Assembly: GCA_029204225.1 (NCBI GenBank)
Contig: CM055102.1
Coordinates: forward strand, 1,989,629-2,053,628
Source: Diphasiastrum complanatum
Lineage: Eukaryota; Streptophyta; Lycopodiopsida; Lycopodiales; Lycopodiaceae
Direction: 5' to 3'
DNA: 64,000 nt
Shown here: in pieces, positions 1 to 12,245 of the stretch
Position numbering within the stretch: the stretch's first letter is position 1
Layout of the letters: each line of letters starts with the position of its first letter
Notes under the pieces: model-generated
Databases searched by the model: none
What the model was told of the DNA's origin: nothing
Seen by the model: only the letters and a program-made list of their open reading frames with translations
Translations under genes and position numbers: made by a program

Positions 1-493
1 ATTCAGATTTTGCAGGTGATCAAATGGATAGGAAGTCAACAAGTGCCTTTGCAATATATCTTGGAGAGGGAGCTATCTCATGGCTATCAAGAAGCAACCT
101 ACTATCTCTCTATCTTCCACACCGAGGCCGAGTACAAGGCATGACAACATGCACCAAGGAGATGCCTTTGGATAAAGAGGATGCTATTGGATTCGTCACT
201 TGCTGGATTCTAAGAAGACACCAATCATCCTATTGTGACATAACCTTTCAGCCCAAAGCTTGGCAACCAATCTAGTTTTCCATGCTAGAAGCAAGCACAT
301 TGAGATTGCTCATACACTTTGTGAGGGATCAAGTCATTGCCAAAGAGGTGGAGCTCCAACCATGTCTCTTCATTGGGGTGTGTGGCTGATATCTTCACCA
401 AACCATTGGGACAGAATTTGTATTATAAGCATGAATCTAATCTTGGAATGTGTTCAAGATCTATGTTAAAACTAGCATCCAATGTTGATGGAG
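1..493 (+). pseudogene. Ty1/copia RNase H remnant (3' end of pol)
   Basis: This is the C-terminal end of a copia polyprotein, the RNase H domain that degrades the RNA strand of the RNA/DNA hybrid during reverse transcription. Across shifted frames one reads DRKSTSAFAIYLGEGAISWLSR, then an interrupted TEAEYKA-like region, then VFHARSKHIEIAHTLCEG, all hallmarks of copia RNase H. The frame changes several times, so it is inactive. It runs off the left window edge, so the rest of the element is unseen. It is followed directly by a purine-rich tract and an LTR, and is therefore the 3' end of a plus-strand element. It belongs to the same LTR family as the complete element at 35559-42039. Confidence 0.85.
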
Positions 494-1149
494 TGTGAAA
501 TTGTCAACATTTCCTAGCTAGTTTGAGGCCTAAATTGGCAATTTTTGTACATAGTTTTGGATCTACCTTCACACATTGAAAGAGGCCTAGATACTTTTAT
601 TTTAGTATATATCTCATATTAAGAAGTTTCAAACTTCAGAACCTTCGGAAATGACACCAAAATCATGTTATTTGGACATATAGGCCAAAATTGGCTATTT
701 TAGGCTACTGGTGTCCTTAAAATTTGGGTCCTAAGTCTAGGAGAAGAGGAGAGAGAGCATCCTCTCTCACCTATATTAGCTGAAATTCGTGGAGAACAGG
801 TTGGAGAAACTTATTGTATTGTTGAGAGAGATCAATAGATCATTGTCACAGTTTCTTCCTCCATTGAAGAGCATTGCTTCGTGTATTGTCTTCAAGCTTT
901 TTGTGTATGATTCTTAAGAAGTTTCCCAAAAGTGGTAGGGCTACTGTTGTAGGACTCTGTATGCTGTTGTTTTTGGCTACCATCAGTACCTTTTATTAGT
1001 TTCTTTTGTCTCTTGAATACTTGTCAAGTTCATGTGTATCAAAGGTAGCATTAGGATGCTTTGCCATTTCTAGCTTTGTAGCTTGTTGTGCAAAGATCTT
1101 AGCCAAGTAATTTGGGAGTTGGATCCATTCAAGATCCACTTTTTTCACA
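494..1149 (+). repeat. 3' LTR of left-edge copia element
   Basis: The LTR starts TGTGAAATTGTCAACATTTC just after the purine-rich GATGGAG and ends in TTTTTTCACA, giving short inverted termini. It is clearly homologous, with many substitutions, to the LTR pair at 35559-36171 and 41386-42039. It keeps a GAGAGAGAG...CTCTCTC hairpin segment near 745-770 that is missing from the 5' LTR of the young element. Length is 656 bp. The 5' partner lies outside the window. Confidence 0.85.
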
Positions 1150-4100
1150 TTGTAAATGCCAAATTTGGCCTAGGAGAAACTCGAGCTACATGGGTTCTTC
1201 AAGTCTAGTTGGTACTATACAACTTGCATAGAATGTAGAAATAAAAATGTCAATAATAGGCTTGTAGAAAACTCGTGGCATATCACATGCCCAATGGTTG
1301 TAAGTGTTCCATAGATCGACATGCAAGGCATGCACAAAGTGAATTGGACACAAGCATGATGATTTTGTACAATTCTTATAAGTGTACTTTCCATTGTAAA
1401 TTGATCTCAAAGCAATCTGATGTGTCTATCAAGAGTTATAAGCTCTTAAAGAGCGGTAGAGAGAGGGTCCAAAATCCGAGTGACCGGCTTTTTGATTTGA
1501 TCCAATTTAGCTTGATTCACTATCCATTGTTTTGAGTATTTAACACAAGAAACTGAAGATCAAGACAAAGTTGGAAGTTATTGAACACTTTTGAGCCTTC
1601 TTTGAATCATTAAGCATTTTCTTTTGTAGCATCTAACACGTGCCAAAAGTAGAAATTAAAACTTGTCTATATTTCTCAATCCATTTTGAGAGACTGGATC
1701 TAGATTATCTTGGTTTTGTGAATATTTGAGATCTATCTCAAATACAGTTACAATTTTCTCACATAGGATTGATAGCATACCCTTGAAAATTCCTATAGTG
1801 AAATAAAGTAGCAACAATCAAGTCTGTTTGGAACCTAGCTCAAACAAAACTTCTCCAATAACAAGAAATCTTCACAATATGGCATCTGTGGGAGGGATAT
1901 CTCCTAAAAGCAAATGAAAGACTAAGTACCCTATCCAATTAGTCAATATGGAAGGTAAGGATGGAGTCTATTTTTATACTCAGGTGTGATTTTTGGCGAG
2001 CATTTGTTGGTGAGCATGGGTGGGCGAGCAACTTTTGGCAAGCATTCTTGAGAGAACTTGTACAACGACGAGCACTTTTCGGATTTTCCTAACAATACTA
2101 TTGTTTGGGGTTTAAAAATAAAGGTGTGGCATGTCAATTTGTTCGTCCATTATCATCGTATGTGCTAACTTTTTCCTGTCTTATATAAATCTCTCAGTTT
2201 CTTATATAAATCTCGTCAGTTTAATGAGATACACTATTTTGTAACCGTTATCTAGGAAACAACATTCCTTGAACAAATTTTCATGTTCGTCTATTTCGGC
2301 CAAATAAGAATCTAGATCGTCTTATCTGTTCAGCTATGGGGTATGATCTCCCTCGATTTGACAAGGTCTTTTGAGCACATGGATGAATGTTGGCTGATTC
2401 TGACGAATCCCCAAGATACTCGGATAGAGCAAATCAAGAGCACCTCTCACCTTAGACCCGAGGAGGTCTCTGAGAAGACAAGACCTAATGAAGACTGAGA
2501 GCTGAGTATGAGAGCCGAGAGGAAATACTAGCTAGGAAAGACATGCAAGAAATGTGTAAAGCCTCATGGTAAATCCCGGAAGATGGAATGACCATGTAGG
2601 AACTAGTATTTCTAAACAAATGTAATAAATGCAACTAGACCCCTCTTTAAGAAACTAGAGTGAAGCCACCTTTTAATGGTGACCCTCTAGTGGAGAGCAA
2701 TATTCCACTTGTAATTTGTGAAATGTAGAAATTCACTAGGATGCCACCTAAGGAGTTCTCTTGCTTATCTAAGAGACTCCCTCTTTGTGAAGAGGAGCTT
2801 TTTGCATTGTATCTACTCCATGCTTAATAAGAAGATTTTCCATGAGTTTGATGCTATACTAAGCTCCTTGATCATGATGGTTTTCTTGAGTGATGCCCCT
2901 ATCATCATGCCCTTCCATTCATATTGTGTGTGGTTGTGGATTTAGAGTGGATTACTTTTCTTGCTTTCCTAGTTGTGGATTAGATTTCATGTTTTCTTGT
3001 GGATTAATGTAGGAGCCAGCATTCAAGTAAACTAAATAGGCTGGATCTGTGGTGTGATTCTTGCATATCTCTGTACAATCCAGTTCTTGATGTTCTTGGG
3101 GATGTCCAAGAATCAATAGACTGGTTGGTTTCTTGATTTTTGGACTTTTACATGCTGTAGATTAGTTCTTGTTTCTTGTTTATCAGTTTGTGCAAATGTA
3201 GCTCAGTTCAGTATAGTGTAGGATCTGATTTCAATCCGTTTTTTAGAGTAAGTAGCAGTTGCATGCTGATCTATGAATGAGCATTCTTGGCTTGCATCCT
3301 ATGTAGAATGTAAGTGCGTTCAAGAGTGACGTCCCTGAGTAGTCCTCTGACAGGCAGGACAATAAAACTAAGCCTTTTGGCTTGCTAGGACAGGTTCTAC
3401 TCTGAGGTTCTTCAAAATTATCTTATATCAGCCCCAGCTAGTTAAGTGTAAAATAAAAGTTGCTAATTGTAAGATAACTAAGGAATATAAAATTTCTTGA
3501 TGGCTAGACTGGACAGGTTTCAGATGTTGCTGATGTTGCTATGTTTGAAGGTAATAGATCTCATTTTGAGGAAATTCAGCCCATTCAATCATTGAACTGC
3601 TCATCAACCACTAGTTGTATATACTGAAATGTATTATGTGTAGTTTGATATTAAATTGAGAATTTAATTGAATGCTCAAGCCTATCTTTTGAATTTAATA
3701 TCAATAGTAGAGAAAGATTTATCACTAAAGATGATTGGCTTTACATTGACATCAAGAAGACAATTCAACAATGTTGACATTAACAAGATACTTTTGAGGC
3801 TACACTCCTTTCAAGGAAAACTCACAACAACTTGCAGACAATTCTTTTATCCTAGATACTGCACACCTAGAAAGAGTTTGACTCAACCATACTAGATAGT
3901 TTCCACTAGGGTACTTTTAACTTCAAGAGTGCCATATGCTTGGAATGCAAAGCTTATTACCTTTGTTCTCTCTGGTGCATCAAAAGTCTCAATATTCTTC
4001 AAAAATTAGGTTTTGGATGGTAAAATTTTTTATGTAGCTTATGCAGAAAATACAGAAGATACTGTAGCTGAGGCTGAAAATCTTGAGCTACAAACATGAT

Positions 4101-5290
4101 AGATCTGTGTGATATCTTATCAGATTTTATAGACATCTCGATGGTATCTATAGCTCAGAAACAATTAACTAAAAATGTTACACGCTTTGTAAATTCAGAC
4201 TACCTTGAATCATAAAAACTACTAATCCATTTAGCCATGTAACACGTTTCCTTGTAGATGAAATCATGTGTTATCTTTACTTATACTTATGCTGAAAAAA
4301 CATGAACAAAACTTCCACTCCTAGACATTCTAGTTAAACAATACCTCGATCAAATGACTCAAATTCAAAGTAGTATACATGTTCTAAGATGCTTGATGTG
4401 CAAACGCACATAGAAGGTGTTGTTACTTTTATAATATTCTTTCTAGTTACATAAACCAACGGATTTAAATAAAGGCAAGTGTTGCCAGATATGTATCTAC
4501 ATTCCCTTGTGGCTTAATTTGAAACAAACTTATGCTCAAAGTATGGATCACTTGAAATTATATTGAGTGTTCATTTTTTAGATAATAGAAGTTATCTTGG
4601 ACTGGATGGTTTTATGAAGTCCCTCAGAAGACATCTTTATGAAATGAAGCAGGTGGAGATATAAAATTCCTCAATGGACTTATCTTGTATGTATCGATGT
4701 GTGGCTATGACAAGTACTAGTTTATTGATGGAGCACCAGCTATCACAATGACTTAAAAATCATTGGATCTTGTCAAAAAGGACAGCTTGCTAATAGTTCC
4801 AACACTCTACCCATCTGTAATAAAGTGTCCTAACCTACTACCTACATAAATTGGTAGCCAATTTCAGCCACAATCAGGTGAAAGGGTAACTTATACTAGA
4901 AGGCTCGGACCTAAATTTATTTTTGTTCAAGTCATGCTACATACTCCTCGAACTTAAAAGTACAAACAAATAAAGTCTGTTTGGATTAATGATCACATTG
5001 TTATGAAAGGTGTATCCATTGTGTAAAAACAAGACATGGGATGTAGATATTAATAAACATGTCCACAAGCCATACTAGAAGACTACTACTCTAACGTCTA
5101 TCTTCAAGGTGAAGAGACCATAAACTAAAATATGAGCAAAACATGCAAATAAGCGCAAAATATTTTTTGAGTCCAGCATAATCCTCAATCTGTCCTACTT
5201 TCGCCTTTTGTGTGATATCCTTCCTTGTACCAGGTTGGAATCAATCTACACATTACAAGAAAACGATCAAATGTGAAACACCACATAACA
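1150..5290. other. Intergenic, no supportable gene
   Basis: About 4.1 kb of AT-rich DNA without a long or recognisable reading frame. Short frames occur but lack conserved motifs. The stretch 1980-2560 (repeated GGCGAGCA-type words and broken frames) could be an old retroelement leader or gag, but I cannot support this. I see no RNA gene. Confidence 0.5.
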
Positions 5291-5342
5291 ATCAACATCG
5301 CACTACCCTACTGTTAGAAACTGGAAAGTGAAAGAAAATTAC

Positions 5343-8300
5343 CGGAGTGCTGTCTTCCAAGACCTCCAGGAACGTTGTGTAAATACCCTCGTCATTCTCT
5401 ACATTGATACAATGGCGGTTCATTGCAGCAGTTGCCCTGGGGAAATTGCCAATACCCGCAAAAAGGTCAATGACGACATCCTCCTGCTCTGTCAACATCT
5501 CCAACATAAACCTATATGGCAAATATCGATCGCAAAAAAGGTGTCGTGATAAAACAAAAAGCACATAAAAAGCTTTCTTTGATGGAAAAAAGATGATACT
5601 AATAAATGCTATTTTCGTAAACAAGACATCTTAACTCACCTGCAAAATTTAGGAGATCTCTCTGCTGCTCCACAACAATTTTTGTCTCCCAAGTTTTGAG
5701 TCCATTCCATCTGGGTTTCAGTTAGCCAATTGCACGATGGACTCGAATGAAGGCTCATGTATTTTTTTGCTGCTGATAGTCGTTCCAATGTAGGGATGGG
5801 ATGGCCCGCACGGTGGTATAGACCCATGAGAAGGATGTCAGCCTACATTTTTGACTCCTAGTTAGTACATCCATACCAAAGCAATTGATATTACTACACA
5901 AACACATGATGAAGTGACCAATAGAAAATTACAAACCTTTTCTCTTCGCTCTGTCATAATATATCCATTCTCAAGAATGACTGTCAAACACCTATGTAGA
6001 CTAAACCCCTCTCCTGAAGCATGCACGTCAATGGACGGAAAACATTCCGGGATGCATGTGACGACATACCATCCCCGGTCAGCAACGTACTTGCCTGCAA
6101 TCATTGATGCTGACCTGGCCAAGTCATCATTGAATATATTCCAAGGGGGCACTGAATACTCATCCGCTATGCCATAGACACAAACCGAGGTAGGAAAGTC
6201 AGCCCACACCAACCTTCCAACAACGTCGGTGGCCTCTCCATTGATTGTGTAGTCTGACAGACAATGGCTCCTCAAGAAATGGCAGATGATCTTGTTTGGT
6301 TTTTTTTTTCTTGCGATCCTATGCACATCCTCTAAGATTGCACGTACACGACAATGCATTGTGTCCATAGTCACGTATTCGAATTAGAGTCTAGACAAAA
6401 AGGACACTTAAGAAAGCCATAAAAAATTGCAACTTACACTCAATACATACATGTGCCAATGTTGAAGTGGTCTTCCTCAGAAGTATGCTCGTCAGTGGCT
6501 GTCTCATCCTCATCAATATTACTAGGCCCACATTGCCCCCTTGCACTATGCTCCTCTTCTATACTTAGTTCACTCGCTGTGCAATCTTGCCTTAGCTTGG
6601 TTCTTGCTTCCTGTCTGTCAAGGTTTAGGATTTTGTGTCTTGCTTTTTATGTTGAAGCTGCAACTCTCTCAGATTGCACACGTTTTCCTTTTTTTATGGC
6701 CTCCCACTCACAAAACATATCAAGGATGTCTCTCCCCATTTGGGTAGTCCAACCACCAAGGACACCTCTTTAGCTCCCATGAACTAATTCCAAAATCTCT
6801 CCACTCTTCAGGATAGAGTGAGTAGGTTACCCCAATAACTATCCAGTTCTCAACTTCTATTTGGAGTTTTGTTATCGCATTTTCATCGACGAGCCAAACC
6901 AACCACTTGGCAGAAGAATAAACATTGTTAAAATTTCTTGCATTGCATATTAACAATAAGCACAAACATCCAATTAATAATGCATTTCATTACCAGTACA
7001 CTAGTCGTCTAGCTGTATAATCGATTTGTGGTTGCTTATTGGGCGTGGCAGAGTTCTTCATATCTTTTTGAATGTCAACAAAAGCACGGTTGAAGTGCAA
7101 TTGGCTTTGTCTCCTAAAAAATGAGTCAGTGTTGTCAGGCAAGCAATCTCCTTCGCATGTGGTCAGGCCACTAATTATGGAGTTTGCAAGCAATATTGCT
7201 TGCCACCAGTATGTTTCCTTGTACATGTATTTGCGAAAAATTTTATTGTCAGAAGGCATTCCCCATGTATCCCTTGTAGGCTTGTCAGCGAGAAGGATGT
7301 GTAGTATCTCTTTCATCCTACAAATACGACAAAACATGAGAGAATGCAAAAGTGCTTATGCAGGTTACATAATTTAGAGGTTTTGATTTACTGACGAAAT
7401 TGGAACATTCACAATAGAAGCTTACTTAGCAGGTCCAACACTGGACATGGTAATTGTTTGCAATTTGCCTTCAGTTACAACCAGGCCTTTTGTGTCCCAT
7501 GCTATATTGAGTCCTAGTTAGTACATCCATACCAAAGCAATTGATATTACTACACAAACACATGATGAAGTGACCAATAGAAAATTACAAACCTTTTCTC
7601 TTCGCTCTGTCATAATATATCCATTCTCAAGAATGACTGTCAAACACCTATGTAGACTAAACCCCTCTCCTGAAGCATGCACGTCAATGGACGGAAAACA
7701 TTCCGGGATGCATGTGATGACATACCATCCCCGGTCAGCAACGTACTTGCCTGCAATCATTGATGCTGACCTGGCCAAGTCATCATTGAATATATTCCAA
7801 GGGGGCACTGAATACTCATCCGCTATGCCATAGACACAAACCGAGGTAGGAAAGTCAGCCCACACCAACCTTCCAACAATGTCGGTGGCCTCTCCATTGA
7901 TTGTGTAGTCTGACAGACAATGGCTCCTCAAGAAATGGCAGATGATCTTGTTTGGTTTTTTTTTTCTTGTGATCCTATGCACATCCTCTAAGATTGCACG
8001 TACACGACAATGCATTGTGTCCATAGTCACGTATTCGAATTAGAGTCTAGACAAAAAGGACACTTAAGAAAGCCATAAAAATTTGCAACTTACACTCAAT
8101 ACATACATGTGCCAATGTTGAAGTGGTCTTCCTCAGAAGTATGCTCGTCAGTGGCTGTCTCATCCTCATCAATATTACTAGGCCCACATTGCCCCCTTGC
8201 ACTATGCTCCTCTTCTATACTTAGTTCACTCGCTGTGCAATCTTGCCTTAGCTTGGTTCTTGCTTCCTGTCTGTCAAGGTTTAGGATTTTGTGTCTTGCT

Positions 8301-9439
8301 TTTTATGTTGAAGCTGCAACTCTCTCAGATTGCACACGTTTTCCTTTTTTTATGGCCTCCCACTCACAAAACATATCAAGGATGTCTCTCCCCATTTGGG
8401 TAGTCCAACCACCAAGGACACCTCTTTAGCTCCCATGAACTAATTCCAAAATCTCTCCACTCTTCAGGATAGAGTGAGTAGGTTACCCCAATAACTATCC
8501 AGTTCTCAACTTCTATTTGGAGTTTTGTTATCACATTTTCATCGACGAGCCAAACCAACCACTTGGCAGAAGAATAAACATTGTTAAAATTTCTTGCATT
8601 GCATATTAACAATAAGCACAAACATCCAATTAATAATGCATTTCATTACCAGTACACTAGTCGTCTAGCTGTATAATCGATCTGTGGTTGCTTATTGGGC
8701 GTGGCAGAGTTCTTCATATCTTTTTGAATGTCAACAAAAGCACGGTTGAAGTGCAATTGGCTTTGTCTCCTAAAAAATGAGTCAGTGTTGTCAGGCAAGC
8801 AATCTCCTTCGCATGTGGTCAGGCCACTAATTATGGAGTTTGCAAGCAATATTGCTTGCCACCAGTATGTTTCCTTGTACATGTATTTGCGAAAAATTTT
8901 ATTGTCAGAAGGCATTCCCCATGTATCCCTTGTAGGCTTGTCAGCGAGAAGGATGTGTAGTATCTCTTTCATCCTACAAATACGACAAAACATGAGAGAA
9001 TGCAAAAGTGCTTATGCAGGTTACATAATTTAGAGGTTTTGATTTACTGACGAAATTGGAACATTCACAATAGAAGCTTACTTAGCAGGTCCAACACTGG
9101 ACATGGTAATTGTTTGCAATTTGCCTTCAGTTACAACCAGGCCTTTTGTGTCCCATGCTATATTGTAGAGGATTTGAAAAAGTCCTTCTCCATTTTCTGG
9201 ATTGGCAATTGATGCCAATCGTTTTCCCTTGTAGATGAAAGTTGTTTCAACGACCTGAACATTTGTAGTTGGGTTAGCTCGAGACATTCTTTTTGTAGGA
9301 CCTCACCACAATTCAAATAAATTGTATGTACCTTGAAAGAAGCATTGTATTGTAAATCGTAATCTTCTGCATCCTTCGGTATCTTTGATGTAGCAATGTG
9401 TAATGCCCTCGTGAAGTCATTTTGTGATTTAAAATGCAT
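5343..9439 (-). CDS. Beta-class DNA methyltransferase-like gene, middle exons duplicated
   Basis: Multi-exon gene read from about 9439 down to 5343. Three consecutive 3' exons join in phase: 6374-5937 (acceptor end uncertain), 5842-5640 and 5511-5343. The first carries GRLVWADFPTSVCVYG and, after a VPPW, ADRGWYVVTC. The last carries VIDLFAGIGNFPRATAAMNR followed by an acidic INVENDEG. This order (target strand and catalytic motif first, AdoMet-binding DxFAGxG last) is that of beta-class N6-adenine/N4-cytosine DNA methyltransferases. The expected [DNS]PP[YFW] motif is degenerate at ADFPTS, so activity is doubtful unless VPPW serves. Upstream exons (about 9439-9320, 9280-9083, 8970-8650, 8620-8110) encode unrecognised sequence, including KWLVWLVDEN and CPWWLDYPNGERHP. 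Both copies of the 8.1-8.4/6.4-6.8 kb exon share a TAA after SERVAAST, so this exon is mis-modelled or broken. The 3' end beyond 5343 was not resolved. Family assignment comes from motif pattern only. Confidence 0.5.
5854..9165. repeat. Tandem duplication, two 1,656-bp units
   Basis: Unit 1 (5854-7509) and unit 2 (7510-9165) are a head-to-tail duplication at a fixed 1,656-bp offset, with only about six differences that I could find. The unit runs from the middle of one exon (LYNIAWDTKGLVVTEGK, near 7500 and 9150) through several exons to the intron just after the ADFPTS exon. The duplicated segment therefore lies wholly inside the methyltransferase-like gene and repeats its middle exons. No transposon ends flank the units; a short TTGA is shared at the junctions. 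Near identity implies a recent event or gene conversion. Confidence 0.95.
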
Positions 9440-9659
9440 CGATAATAGTCACGTGACCTTACAAGACCATAAAAACACACTCATAAGATCAGTCCTAATA
9501 CTGGCATACCTTGAGAACCAATTGGCTCAGGGCTACCATTGGTAGGTTGTATCATGGCTTGTAGTGTGTCTTTCTCTCTACACTCAATTCAATCTCAATC
9601 CACTTTTTATCTTCTGGCGCTATGCTATCCAAGAGAGTTCCTATATCTACCACTTCAAA

Positions 9660-12245
9660 CTTTTGCAACATGATCACCTCGTGAGACAACGAGATCATTT
9701 ATCTTATCTATAAGGCCAAGATCAAAGAAGAATTACAACGCCTCTTAGATGCAGGATTCATCTATGAAATCGAACATACTGAGAAGAACGTGATCATTTT
9801 CCATTACCCTTCGGAGAATCCATCTTAGAAAATCAAGCAGGAGATGAGACCTACTCCTTAGATGGTTTTAGCAGTTATAATATGATCCGAATTGTTGAGG
9901 AAGATCAACATAAAACCGCTTTTGCACAAAATGGGGTACTTTTTGTTGGAAAGTCATGCCTTTTGGACTCTACAATGCCCCTAGCACCTTCCAACGTGTT
10001 ATGCAAGCTACCTTTTCTCAGTAGATCGGCGATACCCTAGAGGTTTACTTGGACGATTTAGGTGCACATTCACAAAAAACACGCCATCTGTCTGTGCTCA
10101 AAAAATGTTTTATCCAATGTCAACGCTTCGGCATCTCCCTTAATCCTGAAAAATGCCAGATCTGGGTAACACACGATATTGTGTTAGGACATAGTATTTC
10201 CAGAAATGGCATTGCCACTGACCCCGAAAAGATCCTTATCATTCAAAATTTATCAGAACCACGTACGATACGCGAAGTTTACTCTTTCCTTGGCCATGCC
10301 AACTACTATCGGTGATTTATTTTCGATTTCACTAATAAAGCACGCTTAATATACAAAGTAGTTGTCATTCCCAAATGGACAGAGAAACAACGCGTTGCAT
10401 TTAATCAACTCAAAGAAGCCCTTAGCAATGCACCTATCCTCCGGGCTCTTGATTATTCTAAAGAATTCCATGTGCATATCGATGCATCCAAGTATGCCAT
10501 TGGAGTAGTGCTCACCCAACCGGGAGAATTCAAAAAGGATTACCCAATCCGTTTTTTCAGTAGACAATTGATGCCTGCTGAAGTCAATTATACCACTACC
10601 GAACGTGAAGCCTTGGCAATGGTATATGCGGTTCAGAGTTTTGCCACTATCTTCTCTAAAAAGTTTTTGCATTCTTCACTCATCATGAAGCACTGTTATA
10701 TCTCATCAACAAGACTTGCACCACAGGCCATATTACTAGATGGATCCTATTACTGCGAGAATTTGAGTTTATGATCGTGTTTTGTAAGGGAGTTCAACAT
10801 TTTCTAGCATATCATCTGTCCCAAATCTCTAACCTACCCACCCCTAATCAAGGCGTCAATGATGATTTACCAGATGTCATTCTATTCCAAGTTGACTCTA
10901 CACCCATATGGGCTAAGAAAATCATAGAGTATTTAACTTCAGAGCAAATGGATCCTTCCTTATCTAAACCTGAACAATGTAGTCCTCAAGACCAAACCTT
11001 ATACGTTAATTGCAGGCCAACTGTACAAGCAAGGGTTAGATGGAATCATTCAATGATGTCTTACTGAAGGTGAAATACCCTCTGTAATTTTCCTTGCTCA
11101 TGAAGGTATTGGTGTAGGCCATTTCTCTTCTGAAATGAGTGCTAAGAAAATCCTCTTGGCCGGTTTTTGGTGGCCAACAATCTTAAGGATACGCACAATT
11201 GCACACAGGCCTGTGATGTCTGCCAACGCACAAAATGCTTTCAAAAGACAGACTACATGCCTTTACACCTTGTAACCACTGATCAAGCTTTCCAGAAATG
11301 GAGGATTGATTATGTCGGACCCATTAGTCCCGCTGCTTGACACCCAATCTTGTTACATCATAGTAGCTACGGACTGTTGTACCAAATGGGCTGAAGCAAG
11401 AGTTTTTCGCAATGCTGACGTTCGTTCTACCGCAAAATTTCTCTATGAATAGGTTATCGTTCGTTTCAGATGTCCTCTAGAACTTATCAGTGATAGAGAT
11501 ACACATTTTCTTAACTTTGTCATAGCAGATCTTCTTTCCAAATTTTTTGTGGTACATCACAAAAGTTCCCCATACTATCCAAGATGCAATGGCTAGGCGG
11601 AATCCACCAATAAAATCCTATGTGGAATTCTCACCAAAACCGTCGAATCCAGCCGACCTAGTTGGGAACTAAAACTTCATGCTGCTCTATGGGCTTATCG
11701 CACCACCCCAAAGAGAGATACACTTTTCAGCTAGCATATGGCCAAGAAGCCATGATGCCTGTAGAATTCCATATTCCATCCCTTCGAGTAGCCTATAAGC
11801 TAGATAATCAACACATCTTAGTAAATAGGTTATTTCATCTGGAACAACCGTGTGAAACACGACGGATCAGCATGCTCAACAAGTCCACAAACGTCGACAA
11901 AAAGCATGGCATGATCGATCCTTAAAACTCAAAGAGTTTCAAGTCCACAAACATCGACAAATCCACAAACGTCAACAAGTCCACAAACGTCGACAAAAAG
12001 CATGGCATGATCGATCCTTAAAACTCAAAGAGTTTCAAGTCGGAGATAAGGTCCTACTCTACCAGGCCAAAGCCTTTAAAGTCAAACTGAAATTTTTCGG
12101 CCAAGGTCCTTATGTCATTCAAAAAATCTTTGCCTCTGGATATGTATAACTCCAAACCCTTCAAGGCGATATCCTAGACACTGTGATCAATGGGAGCAGA
12201 CTGAGAAAGTACAATGAGCTCTATTTTTATCTTGATATATATTAG
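9660..12245 (+). pseudogene. Ty3/gypsy pol remnant (RT, RNase H, integrase)
   Basis: Plus-strand gypsy pol with many frameshifts and stops. In order: the N-terminal RT (IKEELQRLLDAGFIYEIEHTE near 9720), an RT core with part of the palm deleted, EVYLDDL near 10045 in place of YxDD, the RT thumb (GHSISRNGIATDPEKI), RNase H (FHVHIDASKYAIGVVLTQPG near 10470), an integrase zinc region (CDVCQRTK near 11210), and catalytic-core pieces WRIDYVGPIS, ATDCCTKWAEA and SDRDTHFLN, ending in NGSRLRKYNELY near 12200. Gag and protease are absent upstream. A 65-bp direct repeat disrupts the integrase C-terminal part. It is not functional. Confidence 0.9.
11881..12041 (+). repeat. 65-bp direct repeat inside gypsy integrase
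   Basis: Positions 11881-11945 and 11977-12041 are identical 65-mers starting AAGTCCACAAACGTCGACAA. The spacer holds further partial copies of the TCCACAAACGTCGACAA word, so the array probably grew by local slippage or unequal exchange within dead integrase sequence. Confidence 0.9.

Noticed and set aside
6453-6773. 106-codon plus-strand frame, repeated at 8109-8429
   Set aside because: It appears twice only because of the tandem duplication, and is antisense to the exons of the minus-strand gene.
11881-12041. CRISPR-like repeat array
   Set aside because: Only two long copies plus partial words, within gypsy integrase in a plant genome; a local duplication.
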